DNA from: Opitutaceae bacterium
Lineage (GTDB): Bacteria > Verrucomicrobiota > Verrucomicrobiia > Opitutales > Opitutaceae
Direction: 5' to 3'
Length of the DNA: 37,977 nucleotides
Assembly (NCBI GenBank): GCA_014879845.1
Contig: JACSRI010000223.1
Span: 1 to 37,977, forward strand
Position numbers and translations under genes: made by a program. Position 1 is the first letter of the stretch; each line of letters opens with the position of its first letter. Shown here one piece after another: positions 15,612-24,516 of the stretch. The notes under the pieces were generated by a model that saw only the letters and a program-made list of their open reading frames with translations, was not told where the DNA came from and did no database searches.

Positions 15612-18600
15612 ATGACCACGGGCACCCGCGCGTTCCGGCCGTGGCTGCATCGGGCAATCGCCGCCGTGGTGCTCCTCGCGATCGGCCATGTCGTGTACGT
15701 CGAGGACGACCCGCGCCACCAGCCGTCGAGCTACGTCCTGGAAATCCAGCTCGCGACAAGCGCGAGCGGCTCCGCCCAAGTGTTCTTCGATCGTGGGGCG
15801 GGTTTCCGGCAGGAGGACTCCAGCTCGGCCGCGGTCGCGGCGTCGAGCGAACTTAGGTCGATGCGTTTCCCACTTCCGCTCGGACCGGTTCGTCGTCTCC
15901 GCCTGGACTATGTCAACGGCGCGGACGCGGCGGCGACACTGCGCGATATGCGTGTCATCGACGCGGCGACCGGTGCGGTGATGAGGCACATCGCGGCGGC
16001 CGACCTCCGGCCCAACGACCACATCGCTGCGTATCGCGTCGACGGTGACACCGTGCACGTCACCGCACGTCCGGGCGCCGACGATCCTCACCTGGTGGCA
16101 GCGCTGGACCCGGTCCTGCACCTGGGACCCTCGGGGCCCGCGCGGTTGCGCGGACGACTCCCGATCTACCTGGGTCTCGTGGGTGTGTTTGTGACGCTGG
16201 CATGGGTGATCGATGCGGCCGGAAATCGGAGGCAAAGGCGCGAGTGCGCCGGCCGGCCCGGCTGGCTCGACGGGCTGAACGCGCGACCGCGCCTGGTCAT
16301 CACGGCTGCCGCGGTCGTCGCCACCGCAGCCTGTTGCCACCCCGTGATCTTTGCCGGACGCAGCCTGGTTTCGCCGGACTACGGCGTCGCGCTCCTTCAT
16401 CCCGACCACGGCGACGCTGGCACAGACGACCGCCGCATACGCGCGAACGATCACGGTTCGGACACGGGCGCCATGTTCTGGCAACACCTGCCCTACAGCG
16501 TCGTGCAACACCGGGCCCTGGCCGGCGAGGCGGCGCTGCCCCTGTGGAATCGCTACAACTCCTGCGGTGTCGCGCTGTTCGGCCAGGGACAATCGATGCT
16601 CGGCGATCCGCTGCATCTGCCGGTCATCCTGGCCGGCGGCGCGGCTTGGGCGTGGGATGCGAAGTTTGTCGCCGCGCGACTTCTCTTCGCGCTCGGCGTC
16701 GGGCTGGCAGCCTTCGCCGCGACGCGCCGTCTCGGTCCGTCGGCGTTGGCGACCGTGTGCGCGCCGTTCATCGGATTCTTCAGCTATCGCCTCAATCATC
16801 CGGCCGTGATCACCGTGTGCTACTCGCCGTGGCTCCTCGTGGCGTGGCTGGAGCTGGCACGCGTGCGGGAGGTCCGCGCCAGCGGCCGTTGGTTCGTGCT
16901 GCTCATCACAGCCAACGCCTGTGTGTTGACCAGCGGCACGGTCAAGGAGGCGGCGATGCTCGCACTCGTGCTCAATGCGACCGGGCTCCTCGCCGTGTGC
17001 TTCGCTCCGCAGGCTCGCGCCGTGAAGACCCGCCTCACGGGAATCGCGCTCGTGCTCGGCCTCGGCGGTGTGCTGCTCGCGGCCCCGTGGTGGACGGCGT
17101 TTGCCCACACCCTGGCCTCGGCCTGGACCGCCTACGATACGCCCTATGCGGCACGCATCCCGATCGGGCGCCTGGCCGGACTGTTCGACGGCCTGCTCTA
17201 CGCGGAATACACGAGAGAGCGCTACGTCTACGCCCCGTCGGCGAACTTCCTTGTGCTGCTCGGCGTGCTCCTCGCGCTCCTGCGGTGGCGTGCGCTGCCC
17301 GGGCAGCGGTCCGCGGCCGCGCTCGCGGCGGGCCTGGCGGTCGCGATCTCGCTGGCGTTTGACGTACCGTGGATTCCCGACTCATGGATCCTCGCGGTGC
17401 CGGGCCTGCGCAGCGTCGGACATCTGGGAAACACCTTCTCGTGCGTGGCACTGCCGCTCCTGGCCGTGCTGGCGGCTCAAGGACTCGCGGCGGCGATCGA
17501 GGCCGTGGCATCGGACGCGGCGGATCGGCGCAGCACGGGACGATGGAGGGATGCGCTCGGCATCGCCGTCCTCGCCGCCGTCTTGGTGGCGCCGATGCTG
17601 CGCGATCTCACACGCACCTGGACGGGTGCGAGTCCGGGGCGCGGGCCGGCTTCGCTCTGGACCGACCACGGCTACCTCTGGCTCTCGCTCGTCGGGGCGC
17701 TCGTCGGCTGGGCCGTACTCGGGCTGGCGCTACGAAGGCTGGAGGGGCGCCCGAAAGAGACGGGGGCCGGCATCATGCTGCTGATCGCGGGGCTCGTGCC
17801 CCTGCTGGCCCGCCACGGGCAGGTGCTCGGCGACGACTACGCGGCCTACTTCGTGCGACCGGGAATGCGGGCGAACCTCTCGGCCGGGTCGCCGGCCCTC
17901 AATTGGGTCCGTTCCACCGCAGGCGAACCGTTCCGGCTCGTCGGTCTGTCGGGCCACGTCGTGGCCGGATTTGCAGCCGTGCACGGCATCGAGAGCCCGA
18001 ACGGACCCGACGCGCTCGCGCATCGACGCTATCGCGAGCTGGCCGAGGCGACCGGACTGGCCCCCACGGTCGACTGGTATTTTCCGACCGAACGGTCCGA
18101 TCTCGCCACCCGACGCCGCATCCTCGACGCGTTGAACGTGCGTTTCTATGCGACCTGCGACGCATCGGCGCCTGCACCCGACTGGATGCGGCCCATACAC
18201 GCCGCCGATCTCGCGATCCTTGAGAGCCCGAGCGCCTGGCCGCGGGCGTTCTTCGTCGATCGTCTCGCGACCGGCGCCACGGCGGCGGATTTTGTCCGCC
18301 TGCTCGAGGCCGGAGATGGGCGCCCGTTCGCCGCGGTCGCGCCCGAAGACCTGCAGCCGGGCGACGCGCCGGCGGGGGTCGACTTGGCCGATCGCATCGT
18401 CGTGCCAGCGACGGACTATCGACTCACCACGCAAGCCAGCGAATTCAGCATCGCAGCACCGGGGCCGGGGCTGATCGTCCTCCTCGAGGCGTGGCAGGCG
18501 GGCACGTGCCGGATCACCATCGACGGCGCACCGGCCGAAATGGTCCGAGTCAACCATGCGTTTGCCGGCCTGCGAATCGACCGGGCGGGGTTTCATCGCA

Positions 18601-18719
18601 TCCGATTCGAGGCCTGCCACCCGGCCCCGATCCTCGCGCTGGGCCTGGCCGCGGTCGGGCTCGTGACGCTCGTCTTCACGCTCGTCGGCCTGTGCCGCCA
18701 CCCCGTGCCGCCGCCCTGA
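15612..18719 (+). CDS. YfhO-like polytopic membrane protein (paralogue 3)
   Basis: The protein has 1035 aa; ATG 15612 is chosen because it gives an N-terminal helix placed as in the paralogues, whereas the open frame upstream overlaps the divergent SDR gene. Helix (about 12-30), beta-rich module (41-171; QVFFDRGAGFRQED, FPLPLGPV, LRLDYVNG, DDPHLVAAL), helix, then the YfhO core with CCHPVIFAGRSLVSPD, ALPLWNRYNSCGVALFGQGQ, FSYRLNHPAV and LTSGTVKEAAML. The end has AWPRAFFVDR, YRLTTQASEF and CRITIDGAPAEMVRVNHAF before the last helix. It differs from the other two in an AWQAGTCRITIDG segment and several short deletions. Function as for the family; the three copies may act on different sugars or acceptors. 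Confidence 0.82.
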   Translation: MTTGTRAFRPWLHRAIAAVVLLAIGHVVYVEDDPRHQPSSYVLEIQLATSASGSAQVFFDRGAGFRQEDSSSAAVAASSELRSMRFPLPLGPVRRLRLDYVNGADAAATLRDMRVIDAATGAVMRHIAAADLRPNDHIAAYRVDGDTVHVTARPGADDPHLVAALDPVLHLGPSGPARLRGRLPIYLGLVGVFVTLAWVIDAAGNRRQRRECAGRPGWLDGLNARPRLVITAAAVVATAACCHPVIFAGRSLVSPDYGVALLHPDHGDAGTDDRRIRANDHGSDTGAMFWQHLPYSVVQHRALAGEAALPLWNRYNSCGVALFGQGQSMLGDPLHLPVILAGGAAWAWDAKFVAARLLFALGVGLAAFAATRRLGPSALATVCAPFIGFFSYRLNHPAVITVCYSPWLLVAWLELARVREVRASGRWFVLLITANACVLTSGTVKEAAMLALVLNATGLLAVCFAPQARAVKTRLTGIALVLGLGGVLLAAPWWTAFAHTLASAWTAYDTPYAARIPIGRLAGLFDGLLYAEYTRERYVYAPSANFLVLLGVLLALLRWRALPGQRSAAALAAGLAVAISLAFDVPWIPDSWILAVPGLRSVGHLGNTFSCVALPLLAVLAAQGLAAAIEAVASDAADRRSTGRWRDALGIAVLAAVLVAPMLRDLTRTWTGASPGRGPASLWTDHGYLWLSLVGALVGWAVLGLALRRLEGRPKETGAGIMLLIAGLVPLLARHGQVLGDDYAAYFVRPGMRANLSAGSPALNWVRSTAGEPFRLVGLSGHVVAGFAAVHGIESPNGPDALAHRRYRELAEATGLAPTVDWYFPTERSDLATRRRILDALNVRFYATCDASAPAPDWMRPIHAADLAILESPSAWPRAFFVDRLATGATAADFVRLLEAGDGRPFAAVAPEDLQPGDAPAGVDLADRIVVPATDYRLTTQASEFSIAAPGPGLIVLLEAWQAGTCRITIDGAPAEMVRVNHAFAGLRIDRAGFHRIRFEACHPAPILALGLAAVGLVTLVFTLVGLCRHPVPPP

Positions 18720-18720
18720 C

Positions 18721-18735
18721 CGACCCATCGGGTCG
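18721..18735 (+). terminator. Short hairpin directly after YfhO-like gene
   Basis: CGACCC, a 3-nt loop and GGGTCG form a 6-bp stem beginning two bases after the stop codon. No T-tract follows. The rest of the 130-bp spacer to 18849 is GC-rich with no recognisable gene or site. Confidence 0.3.
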
Positions 18736-18849
18736 CACGGCCGCACGCCGAAGACGCTCAAGGCGAGCCGTTTCGGCGCCTGTCGGGCCGCGGCGCGGGC
18801 CGGGTTTTCCCTTGGCGGAAGGTGAGCCGGGCCTTTGTCTCCTTCGGAT

Positions 18850-19911
18850 ATGGCAAACACGCTCCTGGTGACCGGCTCCTCCGGCCTGATCGGTTCGGAG
18901 GTCTGCGCGCATTTCGCGGCGCTCGGCTGGACCATCCATGGCGTGGACAACAACCAGCGCGCAGTCTTCTTCGGCCCGCAGGGCGACACTCGCTGGAACC
19001 AGCAGCGCCTCGAGTCGACGCTGCCGCAGTTTCATCACCACGAACTGGATATCCGCGACCGCGCTGGCGTGCTGGCACTGCTGCGCGAGGTCAAGCCCGC
19101 CGCCATCGTCCACACTGCGGCCCAGCCCTCGCATGATCGCGCCGCGGCCATCCCGTTCGACGACTTCGACACCAACGCCGTCGGCACACTCAACCTGCTC
19201 GAGGCGGCGCGCCAGGCCTGCCCGGAGTCGCCCTTCGTGCACATGTCCACGAACAAGGTCTACGGCGACGCCCCGAATCGCATCGCCCTGACCGAGCTCG
19301 ACACGCGCTGGGATTACGCCGAGCCGGCCTACGCGCACGGTATCCCGGAGACCTTCACCATCGACCAGTCCAAGCACTCGCTCTTCGGCGCCTCCAAGGT
19401 GGCCGCCGACGTGATGGTGCAGGAGTACGGCCGCTACTTCGACATGCCCACCTGCTGCCTGCGCGGCGGGTGCCTCACCGGTCCCAACCACAGCGGCGTC
19501 GAGTTGCACGGCTTCCTCAGCTATCTCGTGAAGTGCAACCTCGAGGGTCGCGAGTACCGGGTCTTTGGTTACAAGGGCAAGCAGGTGCGCGACAACATCC
19601 ACTCGCTCGACGTCGCACGGTTCATCCACGCCTTCATCTCGGCGCCGCGGCGCGGCGAGGTCTACAATCTCGGCGGCGGCAAGGACAACTCCTGCTCCAT
19701 CCTCGAGGCCTTCAAGATCGCGGAAAACTTCACCGGCCGCGCGCAGCAGTTCACCTACGTCGACCAAAACCGCATCGGCGACCACATCTGCTACTACAGC
19801 GACCTGCGCAAAATGCGGGCGCACTACCCGGGCTGGGACATCACCAAGTCGCTCGAGCAGACGATTCGCGAGATCGTCGAGGCCTGGCAGCGCCGGGAGG
19901 CGCACGCGTGA
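18850..19911 (+). CDS. CDP-tyvelose-2-epimerase-like SDR, catalytic Tyr replaced by Phe
   Basis: The protein has 353 aa from ATG 18850 (a TTG at 18835 is less likely). [14 protein letters not shown] (5-18) binds [15 protein letters not shown] is the Ser/Thr segment; [19 protein letters not shown] and [14 protein letters not shown] are hallmarks of the CDP-paratose/tyvelose 2-epimerase group. At the YxxxK site the sequence is LFGASK, with Phe179 and Lys183, so the usual Tyr is missing. Family members epimerise a nucleotide dideoxy- or hexose sugar in the cytoplasm; no CDP-glucose dehydratase genes are seen nearby, so the substrate is open. The stop overlaps the next GTG start as GTGA, indicating coupling to a second, related SDR. 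Confidence 0.82.
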   Translation: MANTLLVTGSSGLIGSEVCAHFAALGWTIHGVDNNQRAVFFGPQGDTRWNQQRLESTLPQFHHHELDIRDRAGVLALLREVKPAAIVHTAAQPSHDRAAAIPFDDFDTNAVGTLNLLEAARQACPESPFVHMSTNKVYGDAPNRIALTELDTRWDYAEPAYAHGIPETFTIDQSKHSLFGASKVAADVMVQEYGRYFDMPTCCLRGGCLTGPNHSGVELHGFLSYLVKCNLEGREYRVFGYKGKQVRDNIHSLDVARFIHAFISAPRRGEVYNLGGGKDNSCSILEAFKIAENFTGRAQQFTYVDQNRIGDHICYYSDLRKMRAHYPGWDITKSLEQTIREIVEAWQRREAHA

Positions 19912-20978
19912 ATCTGCTCGTCACCGGCATCTGCGGTTTCGTCGGCTCGACGCTGGCGCGGGCGCTGCTCGAGGCGCGCCCCGGCCTGAAGATCGTCGGC
20001 CTCGACAACTTCATCCGCCCGGGCAGCCAGTCGAACATCACCGACCTCAAGCGCCGCGGCGTCGCGCTGCACCACGGTGACGTACGCGCGGCGAGCGACT
20101 TCGAGACGCTGCCCGCCGCCGACTGGGTGATCGATTGCGCGGCCAACCCCAGCGTGCTCGCTGGCGTGGATGGTCGCACGAGCAGCCGTCAACTCGTCGA
20201 GCACAACCTCGCCGGCACGGTGAACATGCTCGAGTTCTGCAAGCAGCACCGCGCCGGATTCATCCTGCTGAGCACGAGTCGCGTCTACTCGATCCCGCCG
20301 CTGGCCGCGCTGCCCGTGGTCGCCCGCGACGGAGCCTTCGCGGTCGATACGAGTTGCGCACTGCCCGCCGGAGTTTCCGCCGTAGGCGTGAGCGAGACGT
20401 TCTCGACGGCCGCGCCGGTCTCGCTCTACGGCGCGACCAAGCTCGCGAGTGAGGCCCTCGCGCTCGAGTATGCCGCGACTTTCGGCTTCACCACCTACAT
20501 CAACCGCTGCGGCGTGATGGCCGGCGCCGGGCAGTTCGGCCGGCCGGACCAGGGCATCTTTGCCTACTGGATACACTCCTGGGCGTGCCGCCGGCCGCTG
20601 CGTTACATCGGGTTCGACGGTCAGGGACACCAGGTGCGCGATTGCCTGCACCCGGCCGACCTCGCGCCGCTGGTGCTCGCGCAGATGGACGCCACGACAC
20701 CGCCGGGCGAGCGGGTCCTCAATATCTCGGGCGGCGCCGCCTCCGCGCGTTCGCTGCGCCAGATCAGTGCCTGGTGCGAGTCGCAGTTCGGGCCGCACCC
20801 CGTGACGAGTGACCCCGCGCCGCGGCCATTCGATATCCCGTGGATGGTTCTGGATTCGTCCGCCGCCGCACGCGTCTGGAACTGGCGTCCCGCCCGCTCC
20901 GTGGAGTCGATCATGGCCGAGATCGCCGACCACGCCCGCGCTCAGCCCGACTGGCTCGACCTCTCCGCCCCGCTGTGA
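19908..20978 (+). CDS. Second CDP-tyvelose-epimerase-like SDR, catalytic Tyr present
   Basis: The protein has 356 aa from GTG 19908, which overlaps the preceding stop; the longer frame upstream is a shadow. [14 protein letters not shown] (3-16) is the NAD motif, LLSTSRVYS the Ser/Thr segment and LYGATK gives Tyr174 and Lys178. [19 protein letters not shown] and [17 protein letters not shown] are specific to the same epimerase group as its neighbour. The two SDR proteins and the GT2 that follows (again a GTGA overlap) form a tight translational unit. They may act in sequence or as a heteromer on one nucleotide sugar used by that GT2. This is inference from gene order. Confidence 0.82.
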   Translation: MNLLVTGICGFVGSTLARALLEARPGLKIVGLDNFIRPGSQSNITDLKRRGVALHHGDVRAASDFETLPAADWVIDCAANPSVLAGVDGRTSSRQLVEHNLAGTVNMLEFCKQHRAGFILLSTSRVYSIPPLAALPVVARDGAFAVDTSCALPAGVSAVGVSETFSTAAPVSLYGATKLASEALALEYAATFGFTTYINRCGVMAGAGQFGRPDQGIFAYWIHSWACRRPLRYIGFDGQGHQVRDCLHPADLAPLVLAQMDATTPPGERVLNISGGAASARSLRQISAWCESQFGPHPVTSDPAPRPFDIPWMVLDSSAAARVWNWRPARSVESIMAEIADHARAQPDWLDLSAPL

Positions 20979-21769
20979 GCACGTCGTCCACCACGGTCCC
21001 GACCGGCCAGCCGGAGCTCAAGCGCCTCTCCATCGTCATCCCCGCGCGCGACGAGGAGGGCTGCATCGCGGCCACGGTCGAGCACCTGCACCTCGAACTC
21101 CGGCTCAATGGCATCCCGCATGAGATCGTCGTGGTCGACGACGGCAGCTCCGACCGCACGTGGCCGATCCTGTGTGAACTCAAGGCGCGGATACCGGAAC
21201 TCGCGCCGATTCAGAACACCGGCCTGCATGGATTCGGCCGCGCCATCATCCACGGACTCGACCACATGACCGGCGACGCCGTCGTCATCATGATGGCCGA
21301 CGAGTCGGACGACAGTCGCGACGTCGTGCGCTACTGGCGCCTGTTGCAGGAAGGCTGGGACTGCGTCTTCGGCAGCCGCTTCGTCAAGGGTGGCGGCGTG
21401 ATCGACTACCCGCGCGTCAAGCTCTTCGTCAACCGCATGGCCAATGCATTCATCCGCCTGCTCTTTCGCCACGGCCTGAACGACACGACCAACGCCTTCA
21501 AGGCCTACCGCAAGACCGTGATCGACGGTTGCCGCCCGTTGCTCTCGCCGCACTTCAACCTCACCGTCGAGATCCCGCTCAAGGCCATCGTGCGCGGCTT
21601 CAGCTTCACGACCATGCCCATCACCTGGCGCAACCGCCGCACCGGCGAGGCCAAGCTCAAGATCAAGGAAATGGGCAGTCGGTACTTCTTCATCTGCATG
21701 TACGTCTGGCTGGAAAAACGCTTCAGCCGCGGAGACTACCGGACCAAACCGCGCACACCAGCATCCTGA
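20975..21769 (+). CDS. GT2 glycosyltransferase, polyprenyl-phosphate sugar synthase-like
   Basis: The protein has 264 aa from GTG 20975, overlapping the SDR stop. LSIVIPARDEEG opens the GT-A fold, EIVVVDDGSSDRTW is the nucleotide site, and MMADESDD (Asp109 onward) stands where the DXD motif is expected. SRFVKGGGVIDYP, LNDTTNAFKAYRK and ITWRNRRTGEAKLKIKEMG match the dolichol-phosphate-mannose synthase-like branch. One weak hydrophobic helix (FFICMYVWL) near the end may tether it to the membrane. It probably attaches the sugar made by the two SDR proteins to a polyprenyl phosphate. Unlike the GT2 at 13210 it lacks the multi-helix tail. Confidence 0.83.
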   Translation: MSTSSTTVPTGQPELKRLSIVIPARDEEGCIAATVEHLHLELRLNGIPHEIVVVDDGSSDRTWPILCELKARIPELAPIQNTGLHGFGRAIIHGLDHMTGDAVVIMMADESDDSRDVVRYWRLLQEGWDCVFGSRFVKGGGVIDYPRVKLFVNRMANAFIRLLFRHGLNDTTNAFKAYRKTVIDGCRPLLSPHFNLTVEIPLKAIVRGFSFTTMPITWRNRRTGEAKLKIKEMGSRYFFICMYVWLEKRFSRGDYRTKPRTPAS

Positions 21770-21805
21770 CCGAATCGCACCCGCATTCACATCGATCCGC
21801 CAACC

Positions 21806-22351
21806 ATGAACATCATCCGCTGCGAAATCTCCGGTCCGCTCATTCTCGAGCCCGCCGTCTTCGGCGATGCCCGCGGCTTCTTCGTCGAGTCGTTTAACAA
21901 GACCCGCTATGCCGCCGCCGGCCTCGACCAGGAGTTCGTACAGGACAACTTTTCCTTCTCCCGGCGCGGCACGCTGCGCGGCCTACATTTCCAGAACCCG
22001 AATGCCCAGGGGAAACTGGTCTCGGTCTGGCAGGGCGAGGTCTGGGATGTCGCGGTCGACCTGCGACGCAGCTCGCCCACCTTCGGCCAGTGGATCGGGG
22101 TGACGCTCTCGGCCGAGAACAAGCGCCAGTTCTGGGTCCCACCGGGATTCGCCCACGGCTTTGTCGTGACCAGCGAGACGGCCCTCTTTCACTACAAGTG
22201 CACGGCCATGTATTCTCCATCAGACGAGCGCGGCATTCGCTGGGACGATCCAGCCCTTGGCATCAAGTGGCCGATCGCGGAGCCGATTCTCTCCAAACGC
22301 GATGCCGCCGCGCACCTCCTCGCCGACGCGCCCGCCGCCTGGCTCTATTGA
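21806..22351 (+). CDS. rmlC: dTDP-4-dehydrorhamnose 3,5-epimerase
   Basis: The protein has 181 aa, the normal RmlC length, and is a cupin. DARGFFVESF (21-30), QDNFSFSRRGTLRGLHFQ (46-63, catalytic His61), the KLV strand at 70-72, GEVWDVAVDLRRSSP (77-91), FWVPPGFAHGFVV and YSPSDERGIRWDDPALGI are the family landmarks. It epimerises C3 and C5 of dTDP-4-keto-6-deoxy-glucose, the third step to dTDP-L-rhamnose. It opens the rmlC-rmlD-rmlB-rmlA block. No Shine-Dalgarno is visible ahead of the ATG. Confidence 0.96.
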   Translation: MNIIRCEISGPLILEPAVFGDARGFFVESFNKTRYAAAGLDQEFVQDNFSFSRRGTLRGLHFQNPNAQGKLVSVWQGEVWDVAVDLRRSSPTFGQWIGVTLSAENKRQFWVPPGFAHGFVVTSETALFHYKCTAMYSPSDERGIRWDDPALGIKWPIAEPILSKRDAAAHLLADAPAAWLY

Positions 22352-22410
22352 CTCGTTCGCCACCTCCACCTTTCCAACGTCCGACCTTTTCACCCTTCAA
22401 CTCTCTCGCG

Positions 22411-23289
22411 ATGACCCTCCCTCGCATCCTCCTCTTCGGCAGAATCGGCCAAGTCGGCTGGGAACTGCGCCGCACGCTCAGCCCACTCTGCGACCTCGCC
22501 TGCGTCGAGTATCCGGAAGTCGACTTCACCAAGCCCGCCACGGTCCGCCAGGCGATTGCCGGCGCCCGCCCGCAGATCATCATCAACGCCGCCGCCTACA
22601 CCGCGGTCGACAAGGCCGAAACGGAAGTCGCGCTCGCCACGGCGGTCAACGCCACAGCCCCCGCCATCATGGCCGAAGAGGCGAAAAAGCTCGGTGCGCT
22701 GCTCGTCCACTACTCGACCGATTACGTCTATGACGGCGCCAAGACCACGCCTTACGTTGAGTCCGATCCGACCGGCCCGCTCGGGGCCTACGGGCGCACC
22801 AAGCTCGAAGGCGACCAGGCCATCGCCGCGGTTGACTGCAACCACCTGATCTTCCGCCTTTGCTGGGTCTATGGTGCGCGCGGCGCCAACTTCATGCTGA
22901 CCATGCAACGCTTTGCGCGCGAACGGGAGAAGCTGCGCGTGGTGGCCGACCAGTTCGGCAGCCCTTCGTGGTCGCGCATGATCGCCGAGACCACCGCCCT
23001 CGCCCTCGCCCGGATCCAGTCGCCCGACCATGCTGCCAAACTGAAAGGCGTCTACCACCTCTGCTCCTCCGGCCACACGAGCTGGCACGGTTTCGCCTCG
23101 GCCATCATCCAGGCGATGCCCGAGACCGAGCGGAAGTGCCGCGAAATCGAGGCGATTCCCACCTCCGCCTACCCGACACCAACCCAACGACCAGCCTACT
23201 CGGTCATGTCCTGCGCCAAGCTGGAAAAAGCCTTTGGCCTCCGACTGCCGGACTGGAAACACTGCCTCGATCTGGTGCTCGAGAGATAG
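22411..23289 (+). CDS. rmlD: dTDP-4-dehydrorhamnose reductase
   Basis: The protein has 292 aa from ATG 22411; upstream in-frame sequence overlaps rmlC and is not conserved. [13 protein letters not shown] (7-19) is the RmlD nucleotide-binding motif, [12 protein letters not shown] (59-70), STDYVYDG (102-109) and YGRTK (127-131) supply the active site, and [13 protein letters not shown] the substrate segment. It reduces dTDP-4-keto-L-rhamnose with NAD(P)H, the last step of the pathway. A pyrimidine-rich leader of about 50 bases precedes the start in place of a ribosome binding site. Confidence 0.95.
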   Translation: MTLPRILLFGRIGQVGWELRRTLSPLCDLACVEYPEVDFTKPATVRQAIAGARPQIIINAAAYTAVDKAETEVALATAVNATAPAIMAEEAKKLGALLVHYSTDYVYDGAKTTPYVESDPTGPLGAYGRTKLEGDQAIAAVDCNHLIFRLCWVYGARGANFMLTMQRFAREREKLRVVADQFGSPSWSRMIAETTALALARIQSPDHAAKLKGVYHLCSSGHTSWHGFASAIIQAMPETERKCREIEAIPTSAYPTPTQRPAYSVMSCAKLEKAFGLRLPDWKHCLDLVLER

Positions 23290-23365
23290 CCAAGCCCAGA
23301 GGCCAGCTCCGAAGCGCCGAAGGACGTCCCCTGCCCTTCGTACCATTCAAGACTCCGCCAACGCC

Positions 23366-23434
23366 CTCAGTCCCTCACTCCTTCTTTCCCTCCCTCTCGC
23401 CTATCGCCCCTCGCCCCAAACCCTGCCTTTCCCT
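23366..23434 (+). other. Pyrimidine-rich leader before rmlB
   Basis: About 70 bases made almost wholly of C and T, including CCCTCACTCC, run up to the rmlB start with no purine-rich ribosome binding site. The same CCTCACTCC-type words occur in the leader of the SIS gene at 2022-2034. The remaining upstream spacer (23290-23365) shows no recognisable element. Confidence 0.4.
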
Positions 23435-24502
23435 ATGAACATCCTCGTCACCGGCGGAGCCGGTTTCATCGGCTCGAACTTCGTGCGCCAGCGCCTCACC
23501 GAGTCGGGCTCACCGCTCAAGAAACTGGTCAACCTCGACAAGCTCACCTACGCGGGCAACCCCGCCAATCTCGCCGACCTCGCCGGCGATCCCCGCTACG
23601 TCTTCGCGCACGGCGACATCGGTGACGAAGCTCTCGTCGCGAAGCTCCTCGCCGACCACGACATCGATGCCGTGGTCAACTTCGCCGCCGAATCGCACGT
23701 CGACCGCTCGATCGACTCGCCCGAGCCCTTCGTGCAGACCAACGTCGTCGGCACGTTGCGCCTGCTCAACGCCACCAAGCGTCACTGGGCCGCGCTGCCC
23801 GAGCCGCGCAAGAGTGCGTTCCGTTTCCTGCATGTCTCGACCGACGAGGTCTACGGCACGCTCTCGCCCACCGACCCGGCCTTCACCGAGGAGACGCCGT
23901 TCGCACCGAACTCGCCCTACGCCGCCTCCAAGGCCGCCAGCGACCACCTCGTGCGCGCCTACCAGCACACCTTCAAGCTGCCGACGCTCACGACGAATTG
24001 CTCGAACAACTACGGGCCCTACCATTTCCCGGAGAAACTCATCCCGCTGGTCATCCTCAACGCGCTCGACCAGAAGCAGCTGCCCGTCTACGGCGACGGC
24101 CAGCAGATCCGCGACTGGCTCTATGTCGAGGATCACGCCGCCGCCATCTGGCTCGTGCTGCGCCAGGGCCGCGTTGGCGAGACTTACAACGTCGGCGGCC
24201 TGAACGAGCGTCCGAACCTCGAGGTCGTGCAGCGCATCTGCGCACTCCTCGACGAAAAGTCTCCGCGCAAGGACGGCAAGAGCTACGCGACGCAGATCAC
24301 CTTCGTCGCCGACCGCCCCGGCCACGACCGCCGCTACGCCATCAACTGCGACAAGCTCCAGCGCGAACTCGGCTGGAAGCCCCAGCAGACCTTTGAGACC
24401 GGCCTGGCGAAGACCGTCGATTGGTATCTCGTGCACCGCGACTGGTGCAACGACATCACCCAGAAGAAATACTCCCGCGAGCGCCTCGGCACCAAGGCCT
24501 GA
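23435..24502 (+). CDS. rmlB: dTDP-glucose 4,6-dehydratase
   Basis: The protein has 355 aa from ATG 23435. [15 protein letters not shown] (3-17) binds [16 protein letters not shown] and [12 protein letters not shown] are RmlB signatures, STDEVYG carries the catalytic Thr136-Asp137-Glu138, and YAASK holds Tyr162 and Lys166. [18 protein letters not shown] and [16 protein letters not shown] complete the match. It converts dTDP-glucose to dTDP-4-keto-6-deoxyglucose. It is followed 14 bp later by rmlA, in the same operon. Confidence 0.97.
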   Translation: MNILVTGGAGFIGSNFVRQRLTESGSPLKKLVNLDKLTYAGNPANLADLAGDPRYVFAHGDIGDEALVAKLLADHDIDAVVNFAAESHVDRSIDSPEPFVQTNVVGTLRLLNATKRHWAALPEPRKSAFRFLHVSTDEVYGTLSPTDPAFTEETPFAPNSPYAASKAASDHLVRAYQHTFKLPTLTTNCSNNYGPYHFPEKLIPLVILNALDQKQLPVYGDGQQIRDWLYVEDHAAAIWLVLRQGRVGETYNVGGLNERPNLEVVQRICALLDEKSPRKDGKSYATQITFVADRPGHDRRYAINCDKLQRELGWKPQQTFETGLAKTVDWYLVHRDWCNDITQKKYSRERLGTKA

Positions 24503-24516
24503 CCCTCTTCTCCACC

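Noticed and set aside
18835-18849. TTG start for the first tyvelose-epimerase-like SDR
   Set aside because: ATG 18850 lies just before the NAD-binding strand in the usual position, and no ribosome binding site favours the TTG.
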